Source: Dechloromonas agitata is5 (GTDB lineage Bacteria; Pseudomonadota; Gammaproteobacteria; Burkholderiales; Rhodocyclaceae). Taken from it: a stretch of DNA of 64,000 bases. Shown here in pieces: positions 28,304-37,574 of the stretch (positions are counted from its first letter, which is position 1; each line of letters begins with the position of its first letter). The position numbers and the translations under genes are program-made. The notes under the pieces were generated by a model. That model worked only from the letters and a program-made list of their open reading frames with translations. It did not search any database and was not told the origin of the DNA. The stretch is from positions 682,001-746,000 of the forward strand of contig NZ_KI912532.1 of the NCBI RefSeq assembly GCF_000519045.1. Reading direction: 5' to 3'.

Positions 28304-28354
28304 TTTGGCAATTCTGTCATTGCTTTGGCATACCCGTCGTGCGATATTTCGCGG

Positions 28355-29254
28355 GTGCTCAAGTTAGGACGAATCCTTCCGTTTCTCCTTATATTCCTGG
28401 TCTCGCAGGCCTGGGGAGGGAGTCTTGCGCTGATCCTCGGAGAGAATGGCGGCGTTTATGAAGAATTTGCCAGAGAGCTCAATGAAGGGCTGAGCGGTTC
28501 GAGCTGGCGTGTCGTGGCGACGACCCAGGCCAGTTCGCCGCAACCCCTGCCAACCGCCGACCTCATCGTCGCCGTCGGCAGCGAGGCGCTGAGCAAAGCC
28601 CTCAGCCGGCCCGACAGCCCGCCGATCATCGCCACCCTGCTGCCGCGCCTGAGCTACGAGCGCATCCTGGTCGAAAACCGGCGCGCCGGCCGCATCACTG
28701 CCATTTACCTCGACCAGCCGCCGGCCCGTCAGGCAGCTTTCTTCCGCCAGATATTCCCCGACCAGAAACGCTTCGGCCTGCTGAGCAGCGCGGAAACCCG
28801 CAGCCTGGCCAGCCAATACCGCCAGGCCTTCAGCAAGGCCGGACTGATCCTCGATGTCGAAGATGCCGACACCGACAAGGCGCTCCTGCCGGCCCTCAAT
28901 GCCGTGCTCGAACGGTCCTCCGCCCTGCTCGCCCTGCCCGACGGCACGATCTACCGCCGCAACAACATCAAGGCCATCCTGATCACCGCCTTCCGGCTGC
29001 AACGACCGATCATCGGCTACTCGCCCGCCTTCGTCACCGCCGGGGCACTGGCCGCCCTGCACACCACACCGCCCCAAGCGGCCCGCCAGACTGCCGAACT
29101 GATCATCAACCACGGTACCAATCTGCCACCGCCCAGTGGGCCGGCGCAGTTCAGCATCGCCATCAATCCCAACGTCGCCCAGGCGCTGGGGCTCAAGCTA
29201 CCCGACGAGGCCGCCATCCGGCGTGCCCTGCTCGCTGACAGGGAAACTCGATGA
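28355..29254 (+). CDS. ABC transporter substrate-binding-like protein
   Basis: 299 residues from a GTG start. A TTG at 28325 would add ten residues with no better ribosome site. A hydrophobic leader (RILPFLLIFLVSQAW) is followed by an ABC_sub_bind/TrpX-like domain: LIVAVGSEALSKALSR, IFPDQKRFGLLSS and PIIGYSPAFVTAGALAALH. It is coupled to the GGDEF protein gene by an ATGA overlap. This suggests that it senses a ligand and modulates the membrane signalling protein rather than serving transport; no permease or ATPase is adjacent. Confidence 0.8.
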   Translation: MLKLGRILPFLLIFLVSQAWGGSLALILGENGGVYEEFARELNEGLSGSSWRVVATTQASSPQPLPTADLIVAVGSEALSKALSRPDSPPIIATLLPRLSYERILVENRRAGRITAIYLDQPPARQAAFFRQIFPDQKRFGLLSSAETRSLASQYRQAFSKAGLILDVEDADTDKALLPALNAVLERSSALLALPDGTIYRRNNIKAILITAFRLQRPIIGYSPAFVTAGALAALHTTPPQAARQTAELIINHGTNLPPPSGPAQFSIAINPNVAQALGLKLPDEAAIRRALLADRETR

Positions 29255-31341
29255 ATCGTCTGACCCTCCGTCACCGTCTGCTGTTGCTGACTCTGCTGCC
29301 CAGTGCGCTGATCGCCATCGCGCTGGTCATCTATTTCACCTTCAGCGGCATCCGTACCCTGGAAGGCGAACTGCGCCTCAAGGGACTGGCCACTGTCCGC
29401 TACCTGGCACCGATCAGCGAATACGGCATCATCGCCGGCCAGATCGAAAGCCTGCACGGCCTGGCCCAGGCCACCGTTCAGGAATCCGGCGTCAAGGCCG
29501 CCATCATCGTCAACCAGAAGGGCCGCACGATCGCCGTCAGCGGGCGCGTCTCGCTATCGGCCGAAGAACTCCGCCAGGCTTTCGACGAACCGCGGCAAGT
29601 CGCCGAAACCGGCCAGTGGATCGCCTTCGGTGCGCCGGTCAAGCGCTCGGTCGCCGATACCGACCTGCTCTTCGAAACCGCACCGGCGGCCAGCAAGGCA
29701 AGCCCGCCCGAGGTCATCGGCTACGTCTTCGTCGAATACGACAAAACCGATCTGGCCAACAAACAGCGGGAACTGGTCCAGCGTGGCCTGCTCATCGTCC
29801 TCTTCGGACTCCTGATCCTTGCCGCACTGGCCATCGCCATGGCCGACAACCTGGTCCGGCCGGTGATGCGGCTGGCCCAGGCCGTCAACAGCATGTCCTC
29901 CGGCAAGCTGGATACCCGGGTAACGGCCAGTTCAAGCGGTGAAATCGGCATCCTGGAAAGTGGCTTCAACCAGATGGCCGCCCGCATCGAGGAAGTCCAT
30001 TTGTCGATGCAGTCGCGTATCGAGGAAGCGACCGCGCAGCTCGCCTTCCAGGCCCGCCACGACGCGCTGACCGGCTTGCTCAACCGGCGGGAATTCGAAC
30101 ACCGTCTGGAAAAGGCCCTGGCCAGCGTGCAGGCCGGCGACAACGAATTCGCCGTTCTGTTCATCGATCTCGACCGTTTCAAGCAGGTGAACGACACCTG
30201 CGGCTACCTGGCCGGCGACGAACTGCTGCGCCAGATGGCCCTGCTCTTTCAGGGCCGGCTGCGCGAGGAAGACACCCTGGCTCGCCTGGGTGGCGACGAG
30301 TTCAGCATCATGCTGGCCAACTGCAGCGGCGCCCGCGCCCGCCAGGTGGCGGAGGATATCTGCGGCCTGGCCGCAGCCTATCGTTTCATCTGGCAGGACA
30401 AGGTGTTCGCGATCGGCGCCAGCATCGGCGTCACCACGGTCAACCGCAAGGTGCACAACATCAACGAGATTGTTGCCGCCGGCGATACCGCCTGTCACCG
30501 GGCCAAGGAAAGCGGCCGTAACCGGGTCTGCGAACAGGAGGTCGTGCCCACCCAGGAACGTCGTCACGACACCAGCAACTGGGCCGGCCGCATCGCCAGC
30601 GCCCTGGCCGACGACCGCCTGCTGGTCGAAGCCATCCCGCTGCGCTCGCTGCAGATCTCCACCGGCAGCCATACCGTCGCCCTCACCGCCCGCCTCAACG
30701 AGCCCGGCCTGCCGCCCGTCACCCTGGCCGCCCTGATCGATGCCGCCGAACGCTACGACCTGGCCCCGGCCATCGACCGGCGCCTGATCGATGCCGCCGT
30801 CGAGGCCCTGGCCCGTGCCAAGCGACGGGGTCGCAACCTGCATTGCCTGCTGCCGCTGTCGCGCAGCTCGATCAGCAGTCGGGAAACCGCCGACTACATC
30901 GCACGCAGCCTGGCCAGCCACAACCTGTCCGGCGAAAGGCTGTGCCTGGTGTTTTCGGAAGACATCCTGACCCACCTGACCAGCCAGGCCATGGAATTCT
31001 CACGCCAGATGCACATGCTGGGCTGCACCGTGGGCCTCGAGGATTTCGGCGGCGGCCTCTCTTCCTTCAGTCACCTGCGCAGCATCTCGCCCAGCCACGT
31101 CAAACTGAGCCGCAGCCTGACCCGTGATCTCGGCGGCACCCGGGCCTCCACCGCACTGCTGCGTGCCGTCCAGGAAATCACGTCCGACCTGCACATCCAC
31201 ACGATTGCCGAGGATGTCGACGACCAGGAAACGCTCGACCAGCTGCGCGACCTGGGCATCGACTTCGCCCAGGGCAAGGCCGTCGCCCCCAATGAACCCT
31301 TCGAGGTCTGGCTGGAAGGCGCCGTGATGCGGACGGCCTGA
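29251..31341 (+). CDS. Membrane GGDEF protein with degenerate EAL domain
   Basis: 696 residues. A transmembrane helix (about 9-30), a periplasmic sensor region (35-175), a second helix (178-198), a HAMP segment and a GGDEF domain follow in order. The GGDEF motif (RLGGDEF) and I-site (REED, five residues upstream) are intact, so diguanylate cyclase activity with feedback inhibition is expected. The C-terminal EAL-like domain lacks key residues: EAL reads EAI, the usual DDFGTG reads LEDFGGG, and the LTES glutamate region is altered, although VKLSRS keeps a lysine. It is probably a non-catalytic effector or binding domain. It is coupled to the upstream substrate-binding-like gene. Confidence 0.9.
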   Translation: MNRLTLRHRLLLLTLLPSALIAIALVIYFTFSGIRTLEGELRLKGLATVRYLAPISEYGIIAGQIESLHGLAQATVQESGVKAAIIVNQKGRTIAVSGRVSLSAEELRQAFDEPRQVAETGQWIAFGAPVKRSVADTDLLFETAPAASKASPPEVIGYVFVEYDKTDLANKQRELVQRGLLIVLFGLLILAALAIAMADNLVRPVMRLAQAVNSMSSGKLDTRVTASSSGEIGILESGFNQMAARIEEVHLSMQSRIEEATAQLAFQARHDALTGLLNRREFEHRLEKALASVQAGDNEFAVLFIDLDRFKQVNDTCGYLAGDELLRQMALLFQGRLREEDTLARLGGDEFSIMLANCSGARARQVAEDICGLAAAYRFIWQDKVFAIGASIGVTTVNRKVHNINEIVAAGDTACHRAKESGRNRVCEQEVVPTQERRHDTSNWAGRIASALADDRLLVEAIPLRSLQISTGSHTVALTARLNEPGLPPVTLAALIDAAERYDLAPAIDRRLIDAAVEALARAKRRGRNLHCLLPLSRSSISSRETADYIARSLASHNLSGERLCLVFSEDILTHLTSQAMEFSRQMHMLGCTVGLEDFGGGLSSFSHLRSISPSHVKLSRSLTRDLGGTRASTALLRAVQEITSDLHIHTIAEDVDDQETLDQLRDLGIDFAQGKAVAPNEPFEVWLEGAVMRTA

Positions 31342-31351
31342 TCAGGCCGTC
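31332..31351. terminator. Perfect palindrome between convergent genes
   Basis: GACGGCCTGATCAGGCCGTC is a 20-base perfect inverted repeat at the junction of two convergent genes. It could fold on either transcript and act as a two-way terminator, but no T-run follows, so the role is inferred. Confidence 0.4.
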
Positions 31352-31361
31352 ACCCGCCGCC

Positions 31362-33416
31362 TCAGAAATCGAGGCGCAGGCTCAGCCATTGCCGCCGGTC
31401 GACGATGCGACCGGTACCATCCGGATCGCTGCCACTCCCGTCGAAAGTCTTGTATTCGCCGTGCGCACCATTCAGCGATTGCACAACATAGGCCAGTTCG
31501 CCCCCAACGCTCCCCAAGCGGAAGGGATAGGCCAGCCGCGCATCGAAGCGCCGGTATTTGGCCGACCAGGAATTCTGCGACCACTTCATCTTGTCCTGCC
31601 AGTAGCCGGCCAGCGAGAACTGCAGTTTGTAGGGCAAGGCCTGCATCCAGAGCAGTGACGTTGCCCGCCGCGGGGTCGAACGCTCGGTGAGTTGCTCGAT
31701 GTTACTGTAATCCGTTGGCCGGCTGAGGGTGCCGTTCGGATAGGCCAGGGCCGACGCCAGATAGTCGCTATCAATGTCGGTGAACGTCTGACCGAAAATC
31801 AGGCGGGTCGGCTCGAAGGGCTGCCATTTGAACTGGTACTCGATGCCACGAATGCGGACATCCTGAATCGGCATGGTCAGCGACGGCACGCCATCACTTT
31901 TGGCGTTGAGGTCGAGGGTATACAAGCGATCCCGGATCGTCTCGTGGAACAAACGGACATCCAGGCTCGCCCGCCAGTCCCGCCAGTCACCCAGATAACC
32001 AAGCTCCCAGGTATCCAGACGCTCCGTCGGCATGCTTGGATCTGCCCTGAACTGATATCTACCCGGGCCAGAAAAATAATCCGCCCGATAGTCATAGATG
32101 CTCCCCGTCCGATGCGCTCTGGAATAACCGATACGCAGAGTATTCTCGGTATTGAAATGAAAATTTGTGCTGATCCGCGGCGACCACATAAAGCCGGCCA
32201 GCGAATCACTTTCCCCAGCTAAACCAAGGTTTGTCGTCAACCAGGAGGCTGGCTTGGCTTCCCAGTTGCCAAACAATCGACCAGTTTCACGCTTTACCGT
32301 ACCCTGCCCAGGCAATACCCATTCGGAACGCATCGCGTCCTCACGCCAACTTGCCCCCCAAGCCACGCGCCCCACCCCCTCCAATTGCAGGTTGTGCTGA
32401 AACTCGAGTTCCTGCCGCTGACCATGATCACCAGTCTGATTGACGCGATAAATCGGAGCTGTCGGTATCTGGCACCGAATATCAATCGAAAAAGCGTCAT
32501 CGGAGCGATCAGCTGTATAGGAATACCGCAACTGGAAATCACTTGACGGAGATGCAACGTGTCGCAAGGCAATCTGCGCGTACGTGTTTCTCTGCTCCAA
32601 ACCTCGGATCGGATTCTTCGACTGACCGCAAATCGTATCCGCGCCTATACGCCCGACTCCCGTCACGCCCTCTGTCTGTCCAGCATTGATCTGGAGCGCA
32701 TTCCGTTCATCGAGCGTGAAGTCGGCCCGTAAATCGACCAAGCGGGAGCGAAAATTGTCGATCCAGTCCCCGCGATCAGCCAGCGCATCGTCGTTCAGTT
32801 GCCGGTAGGTCAGCCGGAAGTCACCGACCTCGCCAATCCGGCCGCCCAGCCGCAGGCCCTGATCGCGGACGTTCTGGCTGCCATGGCTGGCCGACACGGA
32901 GAAACCACGGGTCAGCGCCGGGTCGATCGTGATGATGTTGATGACACCGAGGAAGGCATTGCTGCCGTAGGACACGCCATTGGTGCCGCGCACGACCTCG
33001 ATCCGCTCGATGTCGTCGAGGGCGACCGGTAGCGTCGCCCAGTTCACCCCGTTGCCGAACAACGGCGAGTACATCGAGCGACCGTCGATCAGCACCTGGA
33101 CACGCGGAGAGTAATCCTCGTCGTTCAAGCCATGGTAGCTGACGCGGGCCGGTTCGGTAGTGTGCGGATGGGTCTGGAAGCCCGGCACCAGCCGGAACAG
33201 GTCGTTCAGGGTACGGCTGCCGGAAGCACGGATCATGTCGCGGTCGATGACTGTCACGGCAGTTGGCGCATCGGCCAGGCGCTGCGGCAGTCGGCTGACC
33301 GATGCGACGACCGGCAATTCGCTGAAATACGCTCCCTCGTCGGCTGCCCATACCACCGCCGGCCCGAGCAGGGCCAACATGACCAGCCGGCGCTTCTGCC
33401 TTGCCCCGGTACGCAT
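31362..33416 (-). CDS. TonB-dependent outer-membrane receptor
   Basis: 684 residues. A signal peptide starts MRTGARQKRRLVMLALLG and ends near VVWA. The plug domain has PTAVTVIDRDMIRASGSRT, VQVLIDGRSMY and the family strand IERIEVVRGTNGVSYGSNAFLGVINI. A long beta-barrel follows and ends in a terminal aromatic (LSLRLDF), as expected for barrel assembly. The start at 33416 follows the PilZ gene stop by 5 bases; I do not use an in-frame extension to 33650. The ligand is unknown. The neighbourhood (substrate-binding-like and c-di-GMP genes) suggests import of a small chelate or signal. Confidence 0.92.
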   Translation of the reverse strand: MRTGARQKRRLVMLALLGPAVVWAADEGAYFSELPVVASVSRLPQRLADAPTAVTVIDRDMIRASGSRTLNDLFRLVPGFQTHPHTTEPARVSYHGLNDEDYSPRVQVLIDGRSMYSPLFGNGVNWATLPVALDDIERIEVVRGTNGVSYGSNAFLGVINIITIDPALTRGFSVSASHGSQNVRDQGLRLGGRIGEVGDFRLTYRQLNDDALADRGDWIDNFRSRLVDLRADFTLDERNALQINAGQTEGVTGVGRIGADTICGQSKNPIRGLEQRNTYAQIALRHVASPSSDFQLRYSYTADRSDDAFSIDIRCQIPTAPIYRVNQTGDHGQRQELEFQHNLQLEGVGRVAWGASWREDAMRSEWVLPGQGTVKRETGRLFGNWEAKPASWLTTNLGLAGESDSLAGFMWSPRISTNFHFNTENTLRIGYSRAHRTGSIYDYRADYFSGPGRYQFRADPSMPTERLDTWELGYLGDWRDWRASLDVRLFHETIRDRLYTLDLNAKSDGVPSLTMPIQDVRIRGIEYQFKWQPFEPTRLIFGQTFTDIDSDYLASALAYPNGTLSRPTDYSNIEQLTERSTPRRATSLLWMQALPYKLQFSLAGYWQDKMKWSQNSWSAKYRRFDARLAYPFRLGSVGGELAYVVQSLNGAHGEYKTFDGSGSDPDGTGRIVDRRQWLSLRLDF

Positions 33417-33421
33417 CCCGA

Positions 33422-34027
33422 TCAAACCCCGCCTTCCCTGAGGCCGGGCATTCCCGGAATGCTCAACGCCTGCGCCCAGGCTTCGGCAAAGCAGGGAGAC
33501 TGCGCCCCGATCGCCACGCCATGGCGGCTGGTCGCCACCAGGCACAGGGCCAGTCCGGCCTGTTCGACCGCCGTCACGCCTTCGAGATCGATCTCGTCCA
33601 CCCCCATGCGGGTCAGGGCATGCATGAAATCGCTGCGCAGGATGCCGCACAAGCCGCCGGTGATGCGCATGGTCTTACGCCCACCGAGTTCATGGACCGT
33701 CAGGATGGATGCCTTCCCGCTGTTGAGCGCGGCATTGATCGCATCGTCGATCAGGATCTGGCTGATCGGCCCCTGCTGGAAGCGCACGCCGTACAAATCG
33801 CATACCCGGCTGACGACCACCGCGGGCACATCGATGACCGGCGACTCGAAGACACTGAACTCGCAGCCAATGTTGTGCGAAATCTCCAGCGGCATTGGCG
33901 TACGCAACATCAGCCCGGACAATGACAGGTTCTCGATCACCCCTTCGCCGATCTGGCCGCCAAACCCGATGCTGATTTTCTGCGGCACGGAAAAACGAAT
34001 GCGCTGATGACGTCTTTGCTCCAACAT
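33422..34027 (-). CDS. PilZ-domain protein with STAS-like C-terminus
   Basis: 201 residues. The PilZ c-di-GMP motif is complete: RRHQR near residue 5 and NLSLSG at residues 33-38. The second half (about 105-195) reads like a STAS/MlaB fold, with the strand-loop-helix IDLEGVTAVEQAGLALCL typical of anti-sigma-antagonist-like domains. It may read c-di-GMP levels made by the nearby GGDEF protein and pass them to a partner. The start at 34027 is preferred (AAGAG upstream) over a GTG at 34045. It is the first gene of a two-gene unit with the TonB receptor. The STAS call is by eye only. Confidence 0.85.
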   Translation of the reverse strand: MLEQRRHQRIRFSVPQKISIGFGGQIGEGVIENLSLSGLMLRTPMPLEISHNIGCEFSVFESPVIDVPAVVVSRVCDLYGVRFQQGPISQILIDDAINAALNSGKASILTVHELGGRKTMRITGGLCGILRSDFMHALTRMGVDEIDLEGVTAVEQAGLALCLVATSRHGVAIGAQSPCFAEAWAQALSIPGMPGLREGGV

Positions 34028-34115
34028 GGGCCAAACTCTTTTCACAAGGAGGGGATTCGCCCGAGTTTAACAAAAGATGACGACACTTCAGCAGACGCTT
34101 AAAGTCTTCGTTTCA

Positions 34116-34144
34116 TTGACTTTTCCATGCCCGCTCGGTATCGT
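34116..34144 (+). promoter_or_regulatory. Promoter for metX-metW
   Basis: TTGACT (34116-34121), a 17-base spacer and TATCGT (34139-34144) form a good sigma-70 promoter. Transcription would begin near 34151, directly before the SAM-II riboswitch. Confidence 0.7.
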
Positions 34145-34167
34145 CCCGGAACGCTGAAGTGCTTCAG

Positions 34168-34220
34168 CCGCGCCGATTTGAGCTCTGATTGCGGGCGCTT
34201 ATAAATACAGCTAAAACGGG
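34168..34220 (+). promoter_or_regulatory. SAM-II riboswitch upstream of metX
   Basis: The sequence carries the SAM-II pseudoknot landmarks in order: GCGCCGATTTGAG, ATTGCGGGCGC, ATAAATACAGCTAAAACGGG. This matches the compact class II S-adenosylmethionine aptamer known upstream of methionine genes. It begins about 18 bases after the predicted transcript start and lies 54 bases before the metX ATG. An intrinsic terminator follows, so SAM probably reduces metX-metW transcription or translation. Confidence 0.92.
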
Positions 34221-34224
34221 AACC

Positions 34225-34263
34225 ACCCAGTTCGCGTTTTCGGCCAACTGGGTTTTTGTTTTT
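34225..34263 (+). terminator. Intrinsic terminator between SAM-II riboswitch and metX
   Basis: The stem ACCCAGTT (34225-34232) pairs with AACTGGGT (34246-34253), followed by TTTTTGTTTTT. It ends only 10 bases before the metX ATG. Its place directly behind the aptamer implies transcription attenuation, although the antiterminator pairing is not obvious by eye. Confidence 0.85.
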
Positions 34264-34273
34264 CAGGAATAGC

Positions 34274-35404
34274 ATGTCAGGACAATCCGTCGGCGTCGTC
34301 ACGTCGCAACGCGCCCACTTCGATCAGCCGCTCCACCTGCGGAGCGGCGGCGTTCTGCCGGCCTACGATCTGGTCTACGAGACCTACGGCACGCTCAACG
34401 CCGCCAAATCCAACGCCATCCTCGTCTGCCACGCGCTCTCCGGGCATCACCACGTCGCCGGCCACTATGCCGACGCACCGAACAACATCGGCTGGTGGGA
34501 CAACATCGTCGGTCCCGGCCGGCCGCTCGACACCGACCGCTATTTCATCGTCGGCCTGAACAATCTCGGCGGCTGCCATGGTTCGACTGGCCCGTCGTCG
34601 ATCAACCCGGCCACCGGCAAGCGCTGGGGCGCCGACTTCCCGATCGTCGCGGTCAGTGACTGGGTCGAGGCGCAGGCCCGCCTGGCCGACTTGCTCGGCA
34701 TCGATGCCTGGGCAGCAGTCATCGGCGGCAGCCTGGGCGGCATGCAGGCGCTGCGTTGGACGATCAGCCAGCCGGAACGCGTGCGCCACGCCATCATCAT
34801 CGCCTCGGCCCCCAAGCTGACGGCGCAGAACATCGCCTTCAACGACGTTGCCCGCCAGGCCATCCTGACCGATCCCGATTTCCACGGCGGCCACTACTAC
34901 GAGCACAACACCCGGCCGACGCGCGGCCTGCGCCTGGCCCGCATGCTCGGCCACATCACCTACCTGTCCGACGACCAGATGGGCGAGAAATTCGGCCGCG
35001 AGCTGCGCAATGGCTCGTTCTCCTTCGACTACGACGTCGAGTTCGAGGTCGAATCCTACTTGCGCTACCAGGGCGACAAGTTCGCCGGCTATTTCGACGC
35101 CAACACCTACCTGTTGATGACCAAGGCGCTCGACTACTTCGATCCGGCCCGCCTCGACAACGGCGACCTGGTCCGCGCCATGGGCCGCAGCCACCCGGAT
35201 ACCGGCTTCCTGATCGCCTCCTTCACCACCGACTGGCGTTTCAGCCCGGCCCGCTCCAAGGAAATTGTCGCCGCCCTGCTCGCCAACGGCCGCAATGTCT
35301 CCTACGCCGAGATCGACCTCAATTTCGGCCACGACTCCTTCCTGATGGAAGATGCCCATTACCACGGCATCGTCGACGCCTACCTGCGGAACATCCAGCT
35401 ATGA
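34274..35404 (+). CDS. metX: Homoserine O-acyltransferase (MetX type)
   Basis: 376 residues, alpha/beta-hydrolase fold. The nucleophile elbow is [13 protein letters not shown] (catalytic serine), and the late Asp and His are in the stretch [24 protein letters not shown] and [14 protein letters not shown] are MetX family motifs. It acylates homoserine with acetyl- or succinyl-CoA in methionine synthesis; sequence alone does not settle the donor. The ATG at 34274 has an AGGA Shine-Dalgarno and lies behind the riboswitch and terminator. The metW start overlaps its stop. Confidence 0.96.
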   Translation: MSGQSVGVVTSQRAHFDQPLHLRSGGVLPAYDLVYETYGTLNAAKSNAILVCHALSGHHHVAGHYADAPNNIGWWDNIVGPGRPLDTDRYFIVGLNNLGGCHGSTGPSSINPATGKRWGADFPIVAVSDWVEAQARLADLLGIDAWAAVIGGSLGGMQALRWTISQPERVRHAIIIASAPKLTAQNIAFNDVARQAILTDPDFHGGHYYEHNTRPTRGLRLARMLGHITYLSDDQMGEKFGRELRNGSFSFDYDVEFEVESYLRYQGDKFAGYFDANTYLLMTKALDYFDPARLDNGDLVRAMGRSHPDTGFLIASFTTDWRFSPARSKEIVAALLANGRNVSYAEIDLNFGHDSFLMEDAHYHGIVDAYLRNIQL

Positions 35405-36012
35405 CCAACACCCTGGGACGCCCCGATTTCGACCTCATCACGGCCTGGATCGAGCCCGGCCACCGCGTGCTCGACCTCGGCTGCGGCGATGGCAGCCTGC
35501 TCCGGCACCTGGTGGACAGTCGCGGCGTCCGTGGCGTCGGCGTCGAGATCGACGATGCCAACATCCTGGCGGCCATCCGCAACGGCATCAACGTGCTGCA
35601 GGGCAACCTGGAGAAAGGCCTCGACGAATTCGCCGACCAGTCCTTCGACCATGTGATCCTGTCGCGCACGCTGCAAACGGTGCGCCATACCGAGGGCATC
35701 CTGCGCGAAATGCTGCGCGTCGGCCGCGAGGCGGTCGTTTCCTTCCCCAACTTCGCCTACTGGAAGAACCTGCGCTCGGTGCTTGCCGGCCGCATGCCGG
35801 TCTCCGAAGACCTGCCCTACCAGTGGTACGACTCACCCAACGTCCGCTTCTTTACCCTGCTCGACTTCGAGGCGCTATGCGCCCAGATGGGCCTCATCAT
35901 CCGCGAGCGCCACGTGCTCGACGAGGGCGGCAACATGGTCGACAACGACGACGAACGCGAGCTGAATTTCCTCGGCAGCCTGGCGGTCTATCGCCTGACC
36001 CAGCAGCGCTGA
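35401..36012 (+). CDS. metW: Methionine biosynthesis protein MetW
   Basis: 203 residues, class I methyltransferase-like. The SAM-binding segment is [15 protein letters not shown], and the family stretch [13 protein letters not shown] follows. It is coupled to metX by an ATGA overlap, the standard arrangement in beta- and alphaproteobacteria, where MetW supports MetX activity. Its stop overlaps the AmpG-like gene by one base, so the permease is probably also in the SAM-regulated transcript. Confidence 0.95.
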   Translation: MTNTLGRPDFDLITAWIEPGHRVLDLGCGDGSLLRHLVDSRGVRGVGVEIDDANILAAIRNGINVLQGNLEKGLDEFADQSFDHVILSRTLQTVRHTEGILREMLRVGREAVVSFPNFAYWKNLRSVLAGRMPVSEDLPYQWYDSPNVRFFTLLDFEALCAQMGLIIRERHVLDEGGNMVDNDDERELNFLGSLAVYRLTQQR

Positions 36013-37280
36013 TGCCGGCCTGGCTCGCCGCGCTGCTCACCCGGAAGATGCTGATCTGCATCTTCACCGGTTTTTCATCAGGGCTGCCGCTCTACCTGTT
36101 GCTCAATTTGCTGCCGGCCTGGCTGCGCAGCGAAGGCGTCGACCTGAAGACCATCGGCTTCTTCGCCCTGATCCAGTTTCCCTACACCTGGAAATTCCTC
36201 TGGTCGCCACTGCTCGACCGTTTCTCGATACCAGGTTTCGGCCGCCGGCGCGGCTGGATGCTGCTCACACAGATCGGCCTGCTCCTCGCCATCGGCTCGC
36301 TCGGTGGCCTGAACCCGAAGGACAACATCTGGCCCATCCTGTGGCTGGCGACGTTGCTGTCGCTGCTCTCGGCCACCCAGGACATCGCGGTCGACGCCTT
36401 CCGCCGCGAAATCCTGAGCGATAACGAACTCGGCCTCGGCAACGCCGTGCATGTGAACGCCTACCGCATCGCCGGTCTGATTCCCGGCTCACTGTCGCTG
36501 ATCCTGGCCGACCGCCTGCCGTGGAACGAAGTGTTCTGGATCACCGGCGCCTTCATGCTGCCCGGCATGGCCATGGCCTGGCTGGTCAGCGAACCGTCCG
36601 TCAAGGGCGCACCGAAGACGCTGCGCCAGGCAGTCACCGAGCCCTTCCACGAATTCATGGGCCGCCAGGGCTGGCGCGGCGCCGCCTTGGTCCTCGGTTT
36701 CATCTTCCTCTACAAGCTTGGCGACAGCCTGTGCACCGCGCTGGCCACCCCCTTCTACCTCGACATGGGTTTCACCAAGACCGATATCGGCCTGATCGCC
36801 AAGCATGCCGGTCTGTGGCCGGCGGTGATCGGCGCCCTGCTCGGCGGCCTGTGGATGGTCAAACTGGGGATCAACCGGGCACTGTGGCTGTTCGGAGTAG
36901 TTCAACTGGTATCGATCTTCGGCTTCGCCTGGCTGGCTGCGCAAGGGCACTATGACAGCATCGGCGCCAGCGAACGCATCGCACTGGCCTTCGTCATCGG
37001 CCTCGAAGCGCTCGGCGTCGGCCTGGGCACGGCCGCCTTCGTCGCCTTCATCGCCCGGGCCACGCACCCAGCCTACACGGCAACGCAAATGGCCCTGTTC
37101 ACCAGCCTGGCCGCCGTACCGCGCACCTTCATCAATGCTTCGGCCGGCTGGCTGGTCGAACAACTGGGCTGGCTGAACTTCTTCTGGCTGTGCGCCGCCC
37201 TGGCCGTGCCGGGCATGGTCTTGCTGCTCAAGGTGGCGCCGTGGAACGACACCGTCACCGACGCTAGTCGCCCCGCTTGA
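36012..37280 (+). CDS. ampG: AmpG-family muropeptide permease (MFS)
   Basis: 422 residues with about twelve transmembrane helices. The N-terminal FTGFSSGLPLYLLLNLLP and QFPYTWKFLWSPLLDR are AmpG signatures, as is SATQDIAVDAFRRE. AmpG imports anhydro-muropeptides from the periplasm for cell-wall recycling and can influence beta-lactamase induction. The start overlaps the metW stop (TGATG). Its 3' end overlaps the convergent LETM1-like gene by 17 bases. Confidence 0.9.
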   Translation: MPAWLAALLTRKMLICIFTGFSSGLPLYLLLNLLPAWLRSEGVDLKTIGFFALIQFPYTWKFLWSPLLDRFSIPGFGRRRGWMLLTQIGLLLAIGSLGGLNPKDNIWPILWLATLLSLLSATQDIAVDAFRREILSDNELGLGNAVHVNAYRIAGLIPGSLSLILADRLPWNEVFWITGAFMLPGMAMAWLVSEPSVKGAPKTLRQAVTEPFHEFMGRQGWRGAALVLGFIFLYKLGDSLCTALATPFYLDMGFTKTDIGLIAKHAGLWPAVIGALLGGLWMVKLGINRALWLFGVVQLVSIFGFAWLAAQGHYDSIGASERIALAFVIGLEALGVGLGTAAFVAFIARATHPAYTATQMALFTSLAAVPRTFINASAGWLVEQLGWLNFFWLCAALAVPGMVLLLKVAPWNDTVTDASRPA

Positions 37281-37572
37281 CGCGGCGGCGGTCCAGCCAC
37301 CAGGCATAGATCGGCAGAAGCAGCACGGAGCCCGGCAACAACAGGGCGATCAGGTAGGGTGAAAGATGCGCGACCCGGCGCAAATGGGCCAGTAGCTGGG
37401 CTTTCTCGGCACTCGTCCAGGTTTCGCCGTTACGCGCCTTCATCAGCAGGGGCATGATGCCCCGCGTTTCCATCAGCTCGGCCAGTACCCGGTTCGCCTC
37501 GCGTCGCTGCGACGAAAGCATCTGGCGCCACCACCCGGGCAGCGTGGCCGCCTTGCTCCCCTCGCCCGCCAC
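37264..37572 (-). CDS. Hypothetical membrane protein, LETM1-like tail
   Basis: 102 residues from a GTG two bases after the preceding stop. A start at 37653 would overlap that gene by 79 bases and is less likely. The C-terminal part (HLSPYLIALLLPGSVLLLPIYAWWLDRR) has one hydrophobic segment and the LLP...W..D pattern of bacterial LETM1-like proteins. The first half is basic and helical. It is the last gene of the yqjD/yqjE/yqjK-like unit. The family call is tentative and the function unknown. Confidence 0.6.
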   Translation of the reverse strand: MAGEGSKAATLPGWWRQMLSSQRREANRVLAELMETRGIMPLLMKARNGETWTSAEKAQLLAHLRRVAHLSPYLIALLLPGSVLLLPIYAWWLDRRRVKRGD

Positions 37573-37574
37573 CC

